Shown: positions 9,601-19,387 of the stretch, piece by piece
Numbering within the stretch: the stretch's first letter is position 1
Layout: every line of letters begins with the position of its first letter
DNA from: Alteromonas sp. LMIT006
GTDB taxonomy: Bacteria > Pseudomonadota > Gammaproteobacteria > Enterobacterales > Alteromonadaceae
DNA: 64,000 bases
Reading direction: 5' to 3'
NCBI RefSeq assembly: GCF_024300645.1
Contig: NZ_CP101291.1
Span: forward strand, 434,001-498,000
The notes under the pieces: generated by a model
What the model was told of the DNA's origin: nothing
What the model saw: the letters and a program-made list of their open reading frames with translations, nothing else
Database searches by the model: none
Made by a program: the position numbers and the translations under genes

Positions 9601-10068
9601 ATGCGCTACTGGCTGTTTAAAACCGAACCGGATGCGTTTTCCATTGATGATCTCGCTCAACGACCAGATGGCACTGAAGGTTGGGATGGCGTGCGCAATT
9701 ATCAGGCGCGCAACTTTATGCGCGACCAAATGAGCGTGAATGATCTGGCCTTTATTTACCACTCTAGTTGCAAGGTGCCAGGAATCGCTGGGTTAGCTAA
9801 AGTAACTCAAACCGCGTTGGTGGACCCAACGCAGTTTGAACCTGAATCAAAATATTATGACCCTAAAGCCACACTAGAACAGCCTAGATGGCACATGGTT
9901 GCGTTAACCTTTGTCGAAAAATTCAATCAGGTTCTCCCTCTGTCAATGATTAAGCAACAACCCAATATTACTGAACTTGGCTTAGTTCAAAAAGGGTCTA
10001 GGTTGTCCATAATGCCAGTTGCACCAAACGAATTCGAATGGTTATTAGAGCTTGCTCGCAAACCATAG
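9601..10068 (+). CDS. EVE-domain (PUA-like) protein
   Basis: A 155-residue single-domain protein beginning RYWLFKTEPDAFS and containing GVRNYQARNFMRDQM, DLAFIYHS and ESKYYDPKA, the characteristic EVE-domain blocks. EVE domains have a PUA-like fold thought to read modified bases. It has a strong AAGGAG ribosome site just before the ATG and follows glpD by 45 bp, so it may be cotranscribed, though no functional tie is evident. It is convergent with the SWIM gene. Confidence 0.88.
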   Translation: MRYWLFKTEPDAFSIDDLAQRPDGTEGWDGVRNYQARNFMRDQMSVNDLAFIYHSSCKVPGIAGLAKVTQTALVDPTQFEPESKYYDPKATLEQPRWHMVALTFVEKFNQVLPLSMIKQQPNITELGLVQKGSRLSIMPVAPNEFEWLLELARKP

Positions 10069-10074
10069 CCACAG

Positions 10075-11739
10075 CTATTTGGCATCATCAAAGTGATGCT
10101 GTAAGAGCATCACAAAACTGCGCTTTTTAGCGTAGTTATCCTGCAGCACGTTGAGCAATTTATAAAATGGTGAGAGGGGCTTGTCTTGTGCAACAAATTC
10201 ATCATGGATCTCTTGTAAAATCTCAATGATGTAAGCGTAACCTTTATGTCCTTGATCAACATTGCGGGTAATCAAATTTAAATAATGTTTTAATGCTGCT
10301 TCATAAACACACTCTTGCAAACATTGATACGCCAGTCCATGTAACTCTTCATCGTTCAACTGCACTTTTTGGCTCAGTGCTAAAGCATCATGGATAGAAC
10401 CAAAATTCAAATACAAAGAGAACAATAATTTTTCTTGACGATGAGTAGGCTGTTTATGAATGATTGCCCGTGCTTGTGTGACCAACTGAGAAGGAGCGAC
10501 ATTATGATCATTGACCAACGATTTGAGTAGAGCAATATCAAAGTTCTTAGCGTATTGTTGCAAGGCTAACTGCACAGCATCGTCTGGTTTTCCTTGCATC
10601 TGATTCACTTTGATCAGCATCTGGTTGATTCTCTGCAGGTCCTGGGGCAATGCACCGGCTTTTAACTCAAAAAGCAATGTCAGCGACTCGGTTAGGTACC
10701 CTTGATTGATTAGACCGTTTGTCATTTCAATTTTTCGGCTCATCGGCAAATAAGATACCTTAGCATACTCAACCGCTTTCAAATACTCATCCTGCGATGC
10801 AAAATACAGTGCTAACGAAGAAGCCATTTGTTTAGTATGCATCGCATCAGGGGCGGACTTATAGTTTGACTGATACTCTTTTTGTAGTGCGACATAGTAT
10901 TCAGAACGAAGCTCATGTGAGGCGTTAACCAAGAACAGCTTTCCGATATCGCCCAGGTCGACATACAAAAACTCGTTGTAATACAAATTTAGTAAATAAA
11001 CTACTTTGGTATGTCGTTCCGCGTTCCAGCGCTCAAACGTTTTGACATACTGTTGTTCTATTATCGTCTCTAAGGCAAAGCGATAGCCACCTGAGTCATC
11101 GACACGTTCACAAATTTTGTCATATCGAGCCAGTATAAATTCACAGATATGCAGTGCCGTAGTATCCGTTAATTCATCAATTAAAGGATGAATTAAGGCT
11201 AGTTGGTTACGGGCTTTATCAAAATATTTGCGCACCAATTCATAGCGCCAAACATCTCTTAAAGGCAATGCTTTTACTACCCACTTGCGTAATGTTTTGA
11301 TATCGAATTGACCAAAGGCAATATCGGCTTTTGACGCCCAATGCTGGACGAGTTCTTTATCTTTATTGATGAGATGCTCTAGGGCTGATTCTAGTTTGGC
11401 TCTGGGCATCGTTTGCAGTAAGGCTGAGATTTTGTCTTGAGAACTGCCTTGAACTAAAGCCGCTAATTTAGATTCTTGCGCATCATGATGCAATGCAACA
11501 GCAACACAATGCCGACAGAAATCAAAACCATCCGATTCAGGGCAGGAACATCCCCCATCATATCCATTGCTCAGGACGTTCAAGGTAACAGAATAAAGAC
11601 TTTCATCTGTGACGTGTGCCTGGATATGGTTGCCTAATATTGTGTATTGTGAAACGGCATTGTTTGACAGCAACACTTGTCCATTGGCAAACGCACTGCT
11701 GCCAGCAAGACGTTTGATCAGCGCAATTAGTTCTGACAT
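10075..11739 (-). CDS. SWIM zinc-finger protein
   Basis: A 554-residue cytosolic protein. Near residues 55-75 it carries a SWIM-type zinc motif: GGCSCPESDG followed by CRHCVAVALHH. The rest is helical and TPR-like (long Leu/Ala-rich stretches with repeated Tyr). SWIM domains bind DNA or proteins. It begins 5 bp after the stop of the CheB/CheR fusion on the same strand, so the two are probably one transcript. No catalytic domain is visible. The functional link to the signalling genes is inferred from position only. Confidence 0.7.
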   Translation of the reverse strand: MSELIALIKRLAGSSAFANGQVLLSNNAVSQYTILGNHIQAHVTDESLYSVTLNVLSNGYDGGCSCPESDGFDFCRHCVAVALHHDAQESKLAALVQGSSQDKISALLQTMPRAKLESALEHLINKDKELVQHWASKADIAFGQFDIKTLRKWVVKALPLRDVWRYELVRKYFDKARNQLALIHPLIDELTDTTALHICEFILARYDKICERVDDSGGYRFALETIIEQQYVKTFERWNAERHTKVVYLLNLYYNEFLYVDLGDIGKLFLVNASHELRSEYYVALQKEYQSNYKSAPDAMHTKQMASSLALYFASQDEYLKAVEYAKVSYLPMSRKIEMTNGLINQGYLTESLTLLFELKAGALPQDLQRINQMLIKVNQMQGKPDDAVQLALQQYAKNFDIALLKSLVNDHNVAPSQLVTQARAIIHKQPTHRQEKLLFSLYLNFGSIHDALALSQKVQLNDEELHGLAYQCLQECVYEAALKHYLNLITRNVDQGHKGYAYIIEILQEIHDEFVAQDKPLSPFYKLLNVLQDNYAKKRSFVMLLQHHFDDAK

Positions 11740-11744
11740 CGGGA

Positions 11745-14312
11745 CTACAACTCAAGAGTAATAGATGACTCTTCGTCTTCGCTTTTAATCATTTGCAAAA
11801 CAATGATAACACCGTCAATGGCTAACTCGTTTTGAGGTCGAGTTGGGTTAATTTTTAGCGCGTAACGACTGTTGTTATTCAACTCGAATTCGCCATCAAA
11901 TGACTGACCATTAGCGATGATATTTTTACAAATAGTATCAATGTTGATGTCTTTCAATTGATTTGGGATCTTCCAAATAGGATTGCCAATATCACTGTCC
12001 GCAATATTAAATACACGTACGGCTTGTGCCGTAAAGCTACGAATGTGCAAATTGTTGTCTAGGTAAATGACCGACATATTTGCTGCACTCATCAATGAAT
12101 CCCAATCACCTTTTAGCTGATTCATTTCTGTCAACTTAAGTTGATGCTCGGTGTTTACTGTAGACAATTCTTCATTAACGGATTGCAGTTCTTCATTGGT
12201 ACTTTGCAACTCTTCGTTACTCGCTAACAACTCTTCATTGGTCGCCTGAAGTTCTTCATTCGAAGTTTCTAACTCTTCAATCGTGGCTTGTAAATTTTCA
12301 CGAGTGAATTGCAATTCGCGCTCTAAATCATATATACGCTGACTGTTTTCATACTCTTGAGTGATCTCGTTTTCGTCTTGATTTGCATTATTGCCTTCTG
12401 TAATAGCTGGATTCGAAATCACTACCGCAGAATGTGTCGGGGTTGCATCAATACCTCGAATCGAAACCGGTAAAATGCGTACATCCACATAGTCACGTGA
12501 ATTACGGCCAAAGATTGCCACTTTGCGGAATAAAATAGGTTGATTAGTACGGAATGCTCTAGCCAATCCAGATACGACAGGGGTACTTAAATCCTTAATC
12601 AACATATTGCCAATATGGTTGTTCAAACGACCGTGGATCGGCAAGACGTAATTCGTTGAATCGCCCACGACGCGTAATATCTCGTGATTTTGATCGACCA
12701 ATAAAGTAAATGGTAAAATCTCGCGGCCGAGAGACTCAATTAATGCTTCCAAGATGCGCAACTCATTGGAGCGGCGAGTTTCAATCAGTGCACTGCTACG
12801 CAACGTTGGAATAGATCGGTCTTCGTGCGTGAGCAGTGCTTCACGAGGTCCAGTGAGGGTTCGCTCTGACGTACCGAGGCCAATGTTCATAAATATCTTG
12901 TTCTTTTGGTCAAGCACTTCATAGTTTGGCTCTTGTTCACCCAGCGTCTCACTTGTCCCAAGTACTAATACACCACCTGGTTTCAACGAAAAAGAAAAAT
13001 TACGCATAACTTTGGTCTGCGGCTCAGGCTTGAGATATATCAGGAAATTACGACATGAAATCACATCAATTTTGGTGAATGGCGGATCATTGAGCACATC
13101 ATGACGGGCAAATACGACCATTTCACGAATTTTACGCACAATCGTAAAGCTCTCTTGAGAGACTGAGAAATACTTTGCCATGATATCTTTGGGTAAATCT
13201 GCCGCAATACTCTGCGGATAGATACCCGCACTTGCTTTGGCTAAGGCTTCTTTGTCTATGTCAGTGGCAAAGATTTTGACGCGTAAATCCCAGTTGAATT
13301 TTTCACATAATTCACAAAAGATAATTGCAAACGAATAAGCTTCTTCACCCGTTGAACAACCCGGTACCCATAAGCGAAACTCGTTGCGTTTAGATTGTTC
13401 AATGTACTCTGGAAGCAGTTTGTTTTGTAATGCATCGTAAACGGACTTATCACGGAAAAAGTTAGTGACGCCAATCAATAATTCTTGAAACAGTTCTTCA
13501 ATTTCACTTGGCGATTGTTGGCAATAGTCCAAATATTGGTTGATGGAGCTTTTACCACATTTCGCAATTCGACGTTCAATGCGCCGCCCCACTGTAGTTG
13601 GTTTATATTGACTAAAGTCGACCCTAAAACGTTCATACAACAAGTTGAATAGACTGCTTTGCGGCTTATCTGCGACCGTTTCTTCGGATGCATTATCAAG
13701 CGTGATCCCCTGACGTAGAGGATGGCTGACATATTCAATAATGCGCTTGGGCAACATATCAATTTCATCGACATAATCAGCCAAGCGGTTGTCAAAAATA
13801 CTCTTGGGCATACCATCAAATCGAGCAGTTCGGTAATCCTGTACTAAAACAATTCCGCCAGCTTCGCGAATATATCGGGCGCCTTTCGTGCCATCCGAAC
13901 CGGTTCCGGTTAACACCACACCAATTGCACGCTCACCCACTTTTTTGGCCATCGACTCGAAGAAAATATCAATAGGCAAAACTGGGAGTAATTTAGAACG
14001 CTCTTGTTGCTCTAAGGCAAACGTTCCGTCTGAGCTCAGTCGGAGGTTGGTACTACGAGGAATGAGATAAATATGGTCTTTTTCTGGCTTAACTCCTTCT
14101 TCTGCCATGGTAATCGGCATTGAAGTAGAGGATTCAAGTAACTCAAGCATCATGCTTTTATAATCAGGCGACAAATGCTGAATAACAATGAAAGTCAGCC
14201 CTGATTCTGATGGCATTTTTAAGAAAAATTCACGTATAGCCTCTAGCCCACCCGCAGACGCACCTATACAAACATGATAAAGCTTATTTGAGGGTTGCTT
14301 ATTCTTAGACAT
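11745..14312 (-). CDS. CheB/CheR fusion protein with coiled coil and PAS domain
   Basis: About 855 residues. An N-terminal CheB methylesterase domain has its Ser in IGASAGG, His in IQHLSPD and Asp in LTGTGSDGT (about 137). A CheR methyltransferase domain (about 217-490) has VPGCSTGEEAYS, ATDIDKEAL and CRNFLIYL. Next comes a long coiled coil (about 650-735) with tandem seven-residue NEEL(Q/L)-type repeats, then a PAS domain (about 737-850). No histidine kinase domain follows, so it probably acts with separate kinases or receivers. The ATG at 14312 has GGA six bases upstream; the longer frame to 14402 overlaps an older receiver remnant and is unlikely to be translated. It lies downstream of a receiver gene on the same strand. 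Confidence 0.85.
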   Translation of the reverse strand: MSKNKQPSNKLYHVCIGASAGGLEAIREFFLKMPSESGLTFIVIQHLSPDYKSMMLELLESSTSMPITMAEEGVKPEKDHIYLIPRSTNLRLSSDGTFALEQQERSKLLPVLPIDIFFESMAKKVGERAIGVVLTGTGSDGTKGARYIREAGGIVLVQDYRTARFDGMPKSIFDNRLADYVDEIDMLPKRIIEYVSHPLRQGITLDNASEETVADKPQSSLFNLLYERFRVDFSQYKPTTVGRRIERRIAKCGKSSINQYLDYCQQSPSEIEELFQELLIGVTNFFRDKSVYDALQNKLLPEYIEQSKRNEFRLWVPGCSTGEEAYSFAIIFCELCEKFNWDLRVKIFATDIDKEALAKASAGIYPQSIAADLPKDIMAKYFSVSQESFTIVRKIREMVVFARHDVLNDPPFTKIDVISCRNFLIYLKPEPQTKVMRNFSFSLKPGGVLVLGTSETLGEQEPNYEVLDQKNKIFMNIGLGTSERTLTGPREALLTHEDRSIPTLRSSALIETRRSNELRILEALIESLGREILPFTLLVDQNHEILRVVGDSTNYVLPIHGRLNNHIGNMLIKDLSTPVVSGLARAFRTNQPILFRKVAIFGRNSRDYVDVRILPVSIRGIDATPTHSAVVISNPAITEGNNANQDENEITQEYENSQRIYDLERELQFTRENLQATIEELETSNEELQATNEELLASNEELQSTNEELQSVNEELSTVNTEHQLKLTEMNQLKGDWDSLMSAANMSVIYLDNNLHIRSFTAQAVRVFNIADSDIGNPIWKIPNQLKDINIDTICKNIIANGQSFDGEFELNNNSRYALKINPTRPQNELAIDGVIIVLQMIKSEDEESSITLEL

Positions 14313-14350
14313 ATTCATTCCATCAATCAAATGTTTACTATTTGAGTAGC

Positions 14351-14678
14351 TTACAGTGCCACTTGTTGATTTGTTATTGCAGCTTCTAGGTGAGCAAGGC
14401 AAATTGGTTTTAAAATAGTACCATCGGCCTCAAATTTGAGAAATTGATGTTTTTTAGCAACACTAAGAGCTGTAACAATGATGACTATGTTAACTTTAAA
14501 TGCATCATCTCGCATTGCTTTTATGAAAGCGGTTGCGTTTTTTTCTTCTTAACCTTGTCTCATCAATTAGAATGGGTTCATATTCTTGACGATAATATAA
14601 GAGGTAATTGAGATTGACGTATTGATGTATGCAGAAATTGCTGCCAAACCCTCTTCCGTTTTTCCACTATTAATGCAT
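14351..14678 (-). pseudogene. Decayed response-regulator receiver domain
   Basis: This roughly 330-bp gap between the receiver gene and the CheB/CheR gene holds no intact frame, but the minus strand still spells parts of a receiver domain. One frame gives SGKTEEGLAAISAYI, resembling the alpha-2 region. After a stop or frameshift near 14550, another gives FIKAMRDDAFKVNIVIIVTA and then GTILKPICLAHLEAAI, with the conserved T-A and K-P positions, ending at a stop at 14351. The N-terminal Asp pocket is missing. This is my reading of fragments and needs an alignment to confirm. Confidence 0.5.
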
Positions 14679-15698
14679 CTATATAGTGACACCTGATAAA
14701 ACTTTTGTTGGTAAGCCGAGACGATAGCTAATGAAAGCGTCCCGTTTTTGCGTATCAAAATACCCACCTGTTAACTCACTAATTTGATGTATACAATTGA
14801 ATTCTTTTTGTGCAAAAGCGAATGCTTCTACGTTGGGCTGAGCTAATACAAAATCAGTAATTTCGCCTACCAAGTTGAATTCAATAAAACTAAAATCACC
14901 GACTTCCCTTTGTGCGATTTTGAATGAAAAATTTTGGAGATGTTCTTGAGCGCTGACAACGCGAATTAAACTCTTTGCTAGAATACTAGTTACATTAAAG
15001 TTGGCTAGCATCATTTTTTGCTGACGTTTCCCTTGAGCAGATTGAAAGCGTACTTGATAAATTGATTTGCCAAAATAATCTCTTATCGATGTTATGACAT
15101 CCTCGATTAGAAAGTTTGTTTCATGGTGCAATTTATCTGAAATCCACAACATATAGTCAGTCCAATGTGAAACTTCTTTAGCATAATCAAGGGTATCACA
15201 CTGTGCCGCTGTGAATTTTAAGTGGTAAGCAATCAAATTCATCAACTGAATATTGAGTAAATGATGATTATGGGCGCGAGTGATCTCGTTATCTAATAAC
15301 GAGAGTTTATGGCTCTGTTCCTTGCGATATTCTATATTGCGGCGGGCAACACTGAGCCGCGCCAGAAGGATATTTTTGCTTTGACCTTTTTGTACAAAAT
15401 CATCCGCACCACTCTCAAGTATTTGCACTAACACGTCTTTTTCTGAGAGGCTGGAATATGCAATTATATAAGGGGAATGTTCCAATGAAATATTGCGAAC
15501 TAGCTGGCAAAAAGTAAAGCCGTCATTGCCTGGCATCAAAATATCTAAAATGACAATAACTGGTTCGTTCATCGACTCTAAAATCTTGATCCCTTGTTCT
15601 GCATCTTCTGCTTGATAAACGGATAAATCCATGCAACTTGCTAACGCAGCAATTTGGAACAAGGTATATTCATCGTCATCGATAACCAGTAGTTTCAT
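14679..15698 (-). CDS. Receiver-domain protein with uncharacterised C-terminal region
   Basis: A 339-residue protein. Residues 1-120 form a response-regulator receiver: KLLVIDDDEYTLF acidic pocket, phosphoacceptor Asp in VILDILMPG (about 52), S/T in AYSSLSEKD and Lys in FVQKGQ. The remaining 215 residues are largely helical, with no HTH, GGDEF or clear catalytic motif. A segment beginning EITRAHNHHLLNIQ could be a degenerate kinase-like dimerisation region. It lies upstream of the CheB/CheR-PAS gene on the same strand and may be its signalling partner. Confidence 0.75.
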   Translation of the reverse strand: MKLLVIDDDEYTLFQIAALASCMDLSVYQAEDAEQGIKILESMNEPVIVILDILMPGNDGFTFCQLVRNISLEHSPYIIAYSSLSEKDVLVQILESGADDFVQKGQSKNILLARLSVARRNIEYRKEQSHKLSLLDNEITRAHNHHLLNIQLMNLIAYHLKFTAAQCDTLDYAKEVSHWTDYMLWISDKLHHETNFLIEDVITSIRDYFGKSIYQVRFQSAQGKRQQKMMLANFNVTSILAKSLIRVVSAQEHLQNFSFKIAQREVGDFSFIEFNLVGEITDFVLAQPNVEAFAFAQKEFNCIHQISELTGGYFDTQKRDAFISYRLGLPTKVLSGVTI

Positions 15699-15976
15699 AT
15701 GTTTTAAGCAATTTTTTTTCTCTTTACTAATTTAGCACAATGAGCCATTTTGACCACTAGATAATAGCTTTTCAGACTGAACGAAAATCAAAAAAAACAA
15801 TAAATATCAACATCTTAACCATTTAACTCATCTGAATTTTTATACTTTAGACTAATAAATCACACTCGTCTTTCCGAAATAACTTACGCTCCCTACTGCA
15901 GTTAATCGAACCATTACTAACGATTTCTTGCAACGACTTTGGTATTATATATGGGTTATACATTGAGTATTTTTTT

Positions 15977-18109
15977 ATGCAAGCCACCATCAAAGCCGAC
16001 CGAGGCCTATTTTCATACCCTAAATACTGGGCACATTGTTACGGTACCGCGCCATTTTTACCTATGTCGCGCGCCGAGATGGACGAATTAGGCTGGGACA
16101 GTTGCGACATCATTCTCGTCACTGGTGACGCCTATGTCGATCACCCTAGCTTTGGTATGGCGATCATTGGTCGCTTGCTGGAAGCACATGGCTTTCGCGT
16201 GGGCATCATTGCGCAACCCGATTGGCACAGCAAAGACGACTTCATGAAACTCGGCGAGCCAAATCTCTATTTTGGCGTAACGGCTGGCAACATGGATTCC
16301 ATGATCAATCGCTACACCGCAGACAAAAAGCTGCGCCACGACGATGCGTACACGCCCAATAATGAAGGTGGCAAGCGCCCTGATCGCGCAGTCACGGTAT
16401 ATACCCAGCGCTGTAAAGAAGCCTACAAACACATCCCAGTGATCATTGGTGGCATTGAAGCGAGTTTGCGTCGAATTGGTCATTATGACTATTGGTCGGA
16501 AAAAATCCGACGTTCAGTCATATTTGACGCCAAAGCAGATTTACTGATGTTTGGTAATGCTGAACGACCTCTGATTGAAGTCACTCACCGCCTGGCTGCA
16601 GGTGAGGATATCAAAGATATTAAAGACGTTCGTGGCACAGCCATTATCGTCAAAGAAGCTTTACCAGGCTGGGAAGGTGTCGATTCTACGTCTCTGGATA
16701 AGCCGGGCAAAATCGATGCTATTCCCTCTCCATATATTATGGAGCCTGAGTGCCCAACCGATGCTGAGACCAAAGCGGATGTCACGCAAACTGCACAACC
16801 TATCACGATAGCACCGACTACGAAGCGAAAACCATGGGAAAATGTCTACGTCAAATTACCCGCATACGAAACCGTTAGGGACAACAAAGTCCTCTATGCG
16901 CATACGAGCCGTATTTTTCATCAAGAAACCAACCCAGGTTGTGCTCGTGCATTGATGCAGCGTCATGGCGACCGGCATGTTTGGCTCAACCCGCCTGCCA
17001 TGCCTTTGGAAACAGAAGAAATGGACGCGGTGTTTGGCCTGCCATACCAACGTGTACCGCATCCGGTATATGGTGATGCTAAGATCCCTGCATACGACAT
17101 GATCAAATTCAGTGTTAATATCATGCGTGGCTGTTTTGGTGGCTGTACCTTCTGTAGTATCACTGAGCACGAAGGGCGCATTATTCAGAGTCGTTCAGAG
17201 CAATCTATCTTGCAAGAAATAGAAGACATACGTGATATGGTGCCAGGCTTCACTGGCGTCATTTCTGATTTAGGTGGTCCCACGGCCAATATGTATCGCT
17301 TGCGTTGCAAATCCCCCAAAGCCGAAGCCACTTGTCGTCGTCCATCTTGTGTTTACCCAAGTATTTGTGCACACATGGACACCGACCACACGCCAACCAT
17401 TAACCTTTATCGCAAAGCCCGTGATTTGCCGGGGATTAAGAAGATCTTGATTGCGTCGGGTGTGCGCTATGACCTCGCGGTGGAAGATCCGAATTACGTC
17501 AAAGAACTCGCTAAGTATCACGTGGGTGGATATCTCAAGATCGCCCCCGAACACACAGAAGATGGTCCTCTATCTAAGATGATGAAACCGGGCATGGGTA
17601 GTTATTATGAGTTTAAACGCTTGTTCGACAAATTCTCCAAAGAAGCTGGCAAAGAGCAGTATTTGATTCCGTATTTTATTGCTTCTCACCCAGGTACAAC
17701 CGATGAAGATATGCTTGAGTTAGCAATTTGGCTAAAGGAGAACAAGTTTAAACTCGACCAAGTACAAAACTTCTATCCTTCACCCATGGCAACCGCGACG
17801 ACTATGTACCACACTGAAGTGAATAGCTTGCGTAAAGTGACTAAAGACTCTGAAACCGTACCAAGTGCAAAAGGTGAGATCCATCGTCGCTTACACAAAG
17901 CGATGTTGCGTTATCACGACCCCAAAAACTTCGCACAAATTCGCAAAGCCTTGGTCAAAATGGGTCGTGAAGATTTGATTGGTCGAGGACCTGAACACCT
18001 GGTCCCACCAGAATCTCGAAATGAGCGTCAACAAAGGGCGAAACCCGCAAGACGTGGCGGACGTGCGGCGACCAAACATACCAAGGCACAATTTGTTACA
18101 GCAAAATAG
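15977..18109 (+). CDS. YgiQ-family radical SAM protein
   Basis: A 710-residue protein of the YgiQ/UPF0313 family. The N-terminal conserved block is [19 protein letters not shown]. The radical SAM cysteine triad is CFGGCTFC (about residues 383-390), followed by [11 protein letters not shown] and the C-terminal [12 protein letters not shown] block. It binds a 4Fe-4S cluster and S-adenosylmethionine; the physiological substrate is unknown. It has its own upstream region of 278 bp and converges on a desaturase gene. A low-complexity basic tail ([12 protein letters not shown]) ends the protein. Confidence 0.92.
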   Translation: MQATIKADRGLFSYPKYWAHCYGTAPFLPMSRAEMDELGWDSCDIILVTGDAYVDHPSFGMAIIGRLLEAHGFRVGIIAQPDWHSKDDFMKLGEPNLYFGVTAGNMDSMINRYTADKKLRHDDAYTPNNEGGKRPDRAVTVYTQRCKEAYKHIPVIIGGIEASLRRIGHYDYWSEKIRRSVIFDAKADLLMFGNAERPLIEVTHRLAAGEDIKDIKDVRGTAIIVKEALPGWEGVDSTSLDKPGKIDAIPSPYIMEPECPTDAETKADVTQTAQPITIAPTTKRKPWENVYVKLPAYETVRDNKVLYAHTSRIFHQETNPGCARALMQRHGDRHVWLNPPAMPLETEEMDAVFGLPYQRVPHPVYGDAKIPAYDMIKFSVNIMRGCFGGCTFCSITEHEGRIIQSRSEQSILQEIEDIRDMVPGFTGVISDLGGPTANMYRLRCKSPKAEATCRRPSCVYPSICAHMDTDHTPTINLYRKARDLPGIKKILIASGVRYDLAVEDPNYVKELAKYHVGGYLKIAPEHTEDGPLSKMMKPGMGSYYEFKRLFDKFSKEAGKEQYLIPYFIASHPGTTDEDMLELAIWLKENKFKLDQVQNFYPSPMATATTMYHTEVNSLRKVTKDSETVPSAKGEIHRRLHKAMLRYHDPKNFAQIRKALVKMGREDLIGRGPEHLVPPESRNERQQRAKPARRGGRAATKHTKAQFVTAK

Positions 18110-18157
18110 TTGAAACTATGCAAATCTAGTTTTTTCGCCTAAGAAGTGAATCAACCA

Positions 18158-19162
18158 CTATCCAGGGAATGCGTTCGCGTTTTTTACACTTTCAAAGTCG
18201 TTAAATCGCACGCCTTGTTGTTTCATGACTTTATTCACCTTGTGGCTGATCCATTGACGTATATAAAATGGCTGGTTAGGCACAAAGTGATGGATCGTAT
18301 GGGTTTTGCCAAAATTAAAACAGAATAGGTGAAAAGGCATAAACCACTTACTCGTTATGATATGTGTTTGTTGATGTAAATGACTCACTCCACCGTAGTA
18401 ATGCATCGATGAAGTGACAAAATTCAGAGACGTTGAACGAATAATATTTGGAATAACCAAAACCACCATCAAAAACTCAAACACATGTATTACAGGACTG
18501 AATATTACAGGTAGGTAAGTCTCGATTGGCAAAAATAAACCAAGTCCGTGGTATCCAATCATGGTATAGAGCACGACAAAATAACAGGTCGCGACTGGAA
18601 AAGCAGCGTGGAACACTTTACCAAAACTAAAGCCTTTGATTTCTTTCTCGTATACTTTGCGAAACATAACGAGTCCAAGAAGACCATCCATAATCACTAT
18701 CAAACGTTTCAAAGGATTTTTGATGCCGTTACCCACTAGGCGCTCTTCTAAATCCTGTTCGGTTCCAGAAACTTGATGATGATGCAGGTGCATATGACGT
18801 CTAAACCAAGGGTTGACTGTATTGGGTCGCATTAACCAGACCATGAGCATCATAAAATTATGGATCAAAGGCATCTTGCTAAAGTATTGGCGATGAATGA
18901 GGTCATGCTCCAATTCATGGGAAATGGAGGCAACCATCGCAATCAAGAGAATAACCAACCAAGCAGGCAAAATCTCATAATAATACAGACTGCCAAGCCC
19001 AATCATGGTACTGGCTGAAAATAAAAGAATCAGCATCCCAATGGTATTTTGATGAGACAAAAACGCATATTTATCACGCAACATCTGCTCTTCAGAACGT
19101 ATTGCTTGAATAATGACTTTTGTTTGTTCTCTGAGTTTATCGCGCATGGGGACATCCGTCAT
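18158..19162 (-). CDS. Membrane fatty acid desaturase
   Basis: About 334 residues with the three histidine clusters of integral-membrane desaturases: HELEHDLIH (about residue 81), HMHLHHH (about 122) and HTIHHF (about 287), plus HLHQQTH before the last. Four or more hydrophobic segments lie between them. It likely introduces a double bond into (or hydroxylates) acyl lipids using a di-iron centre in the inner membrane. The ATG at 19162 has AAGG five bases upstream; the longer frame to 19288 lacks a ribosome site. It is convergent with ygiQ. Confidence 0.8.
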   Translation of the reverse strand: MTDVPMRDKLREQTKVIIQAIRSEEQMLRDKYAFLSHQNTIGMLILLFSASTMIGLGSLYYYEILPAWLVILLIAMVASISHELEHDLIHRQYFSKMPLIHNFMMLMVWLMRPNTVNPWFRRHMHLHHHQVSGTEQDLEERLVGNGIKNPLKRLIVIMDGLLGLVMFRKVYEKEIKGFSFGKVFHAAFPVATCYFVVLYTMIGYHGLGLFLPIETYLPVIFSPVIHVFEFLMVVLVIPNIIRSTSLNFVTSSMHYYGGVSHLHQQTHIITSKWFMPFHLFCFNFGKTHTIHHFVPNQPFYIRQWISHKVNKVMKQQGVRFNDFESVKNANAFPG

Positions 19163-19387
19163 ATCTGCCTTGCTCCAATATATAGTAATCGATGGGCTGA
19201 CTCTTATTATCTTAACCCTGTGTGTATGAGACATTATATAACTATTTAGTCTGTATGAGGATATCTGCACTGGGTAATGAACTGGCACTTATCTGTTTAT
19301 CTAACTTTACTCTGACCTGTGTTGCAATTAATATCAGTTCACGAAATCACCAAAACGTGGTGCTAATTAGTAAAAGGAATATTATAA

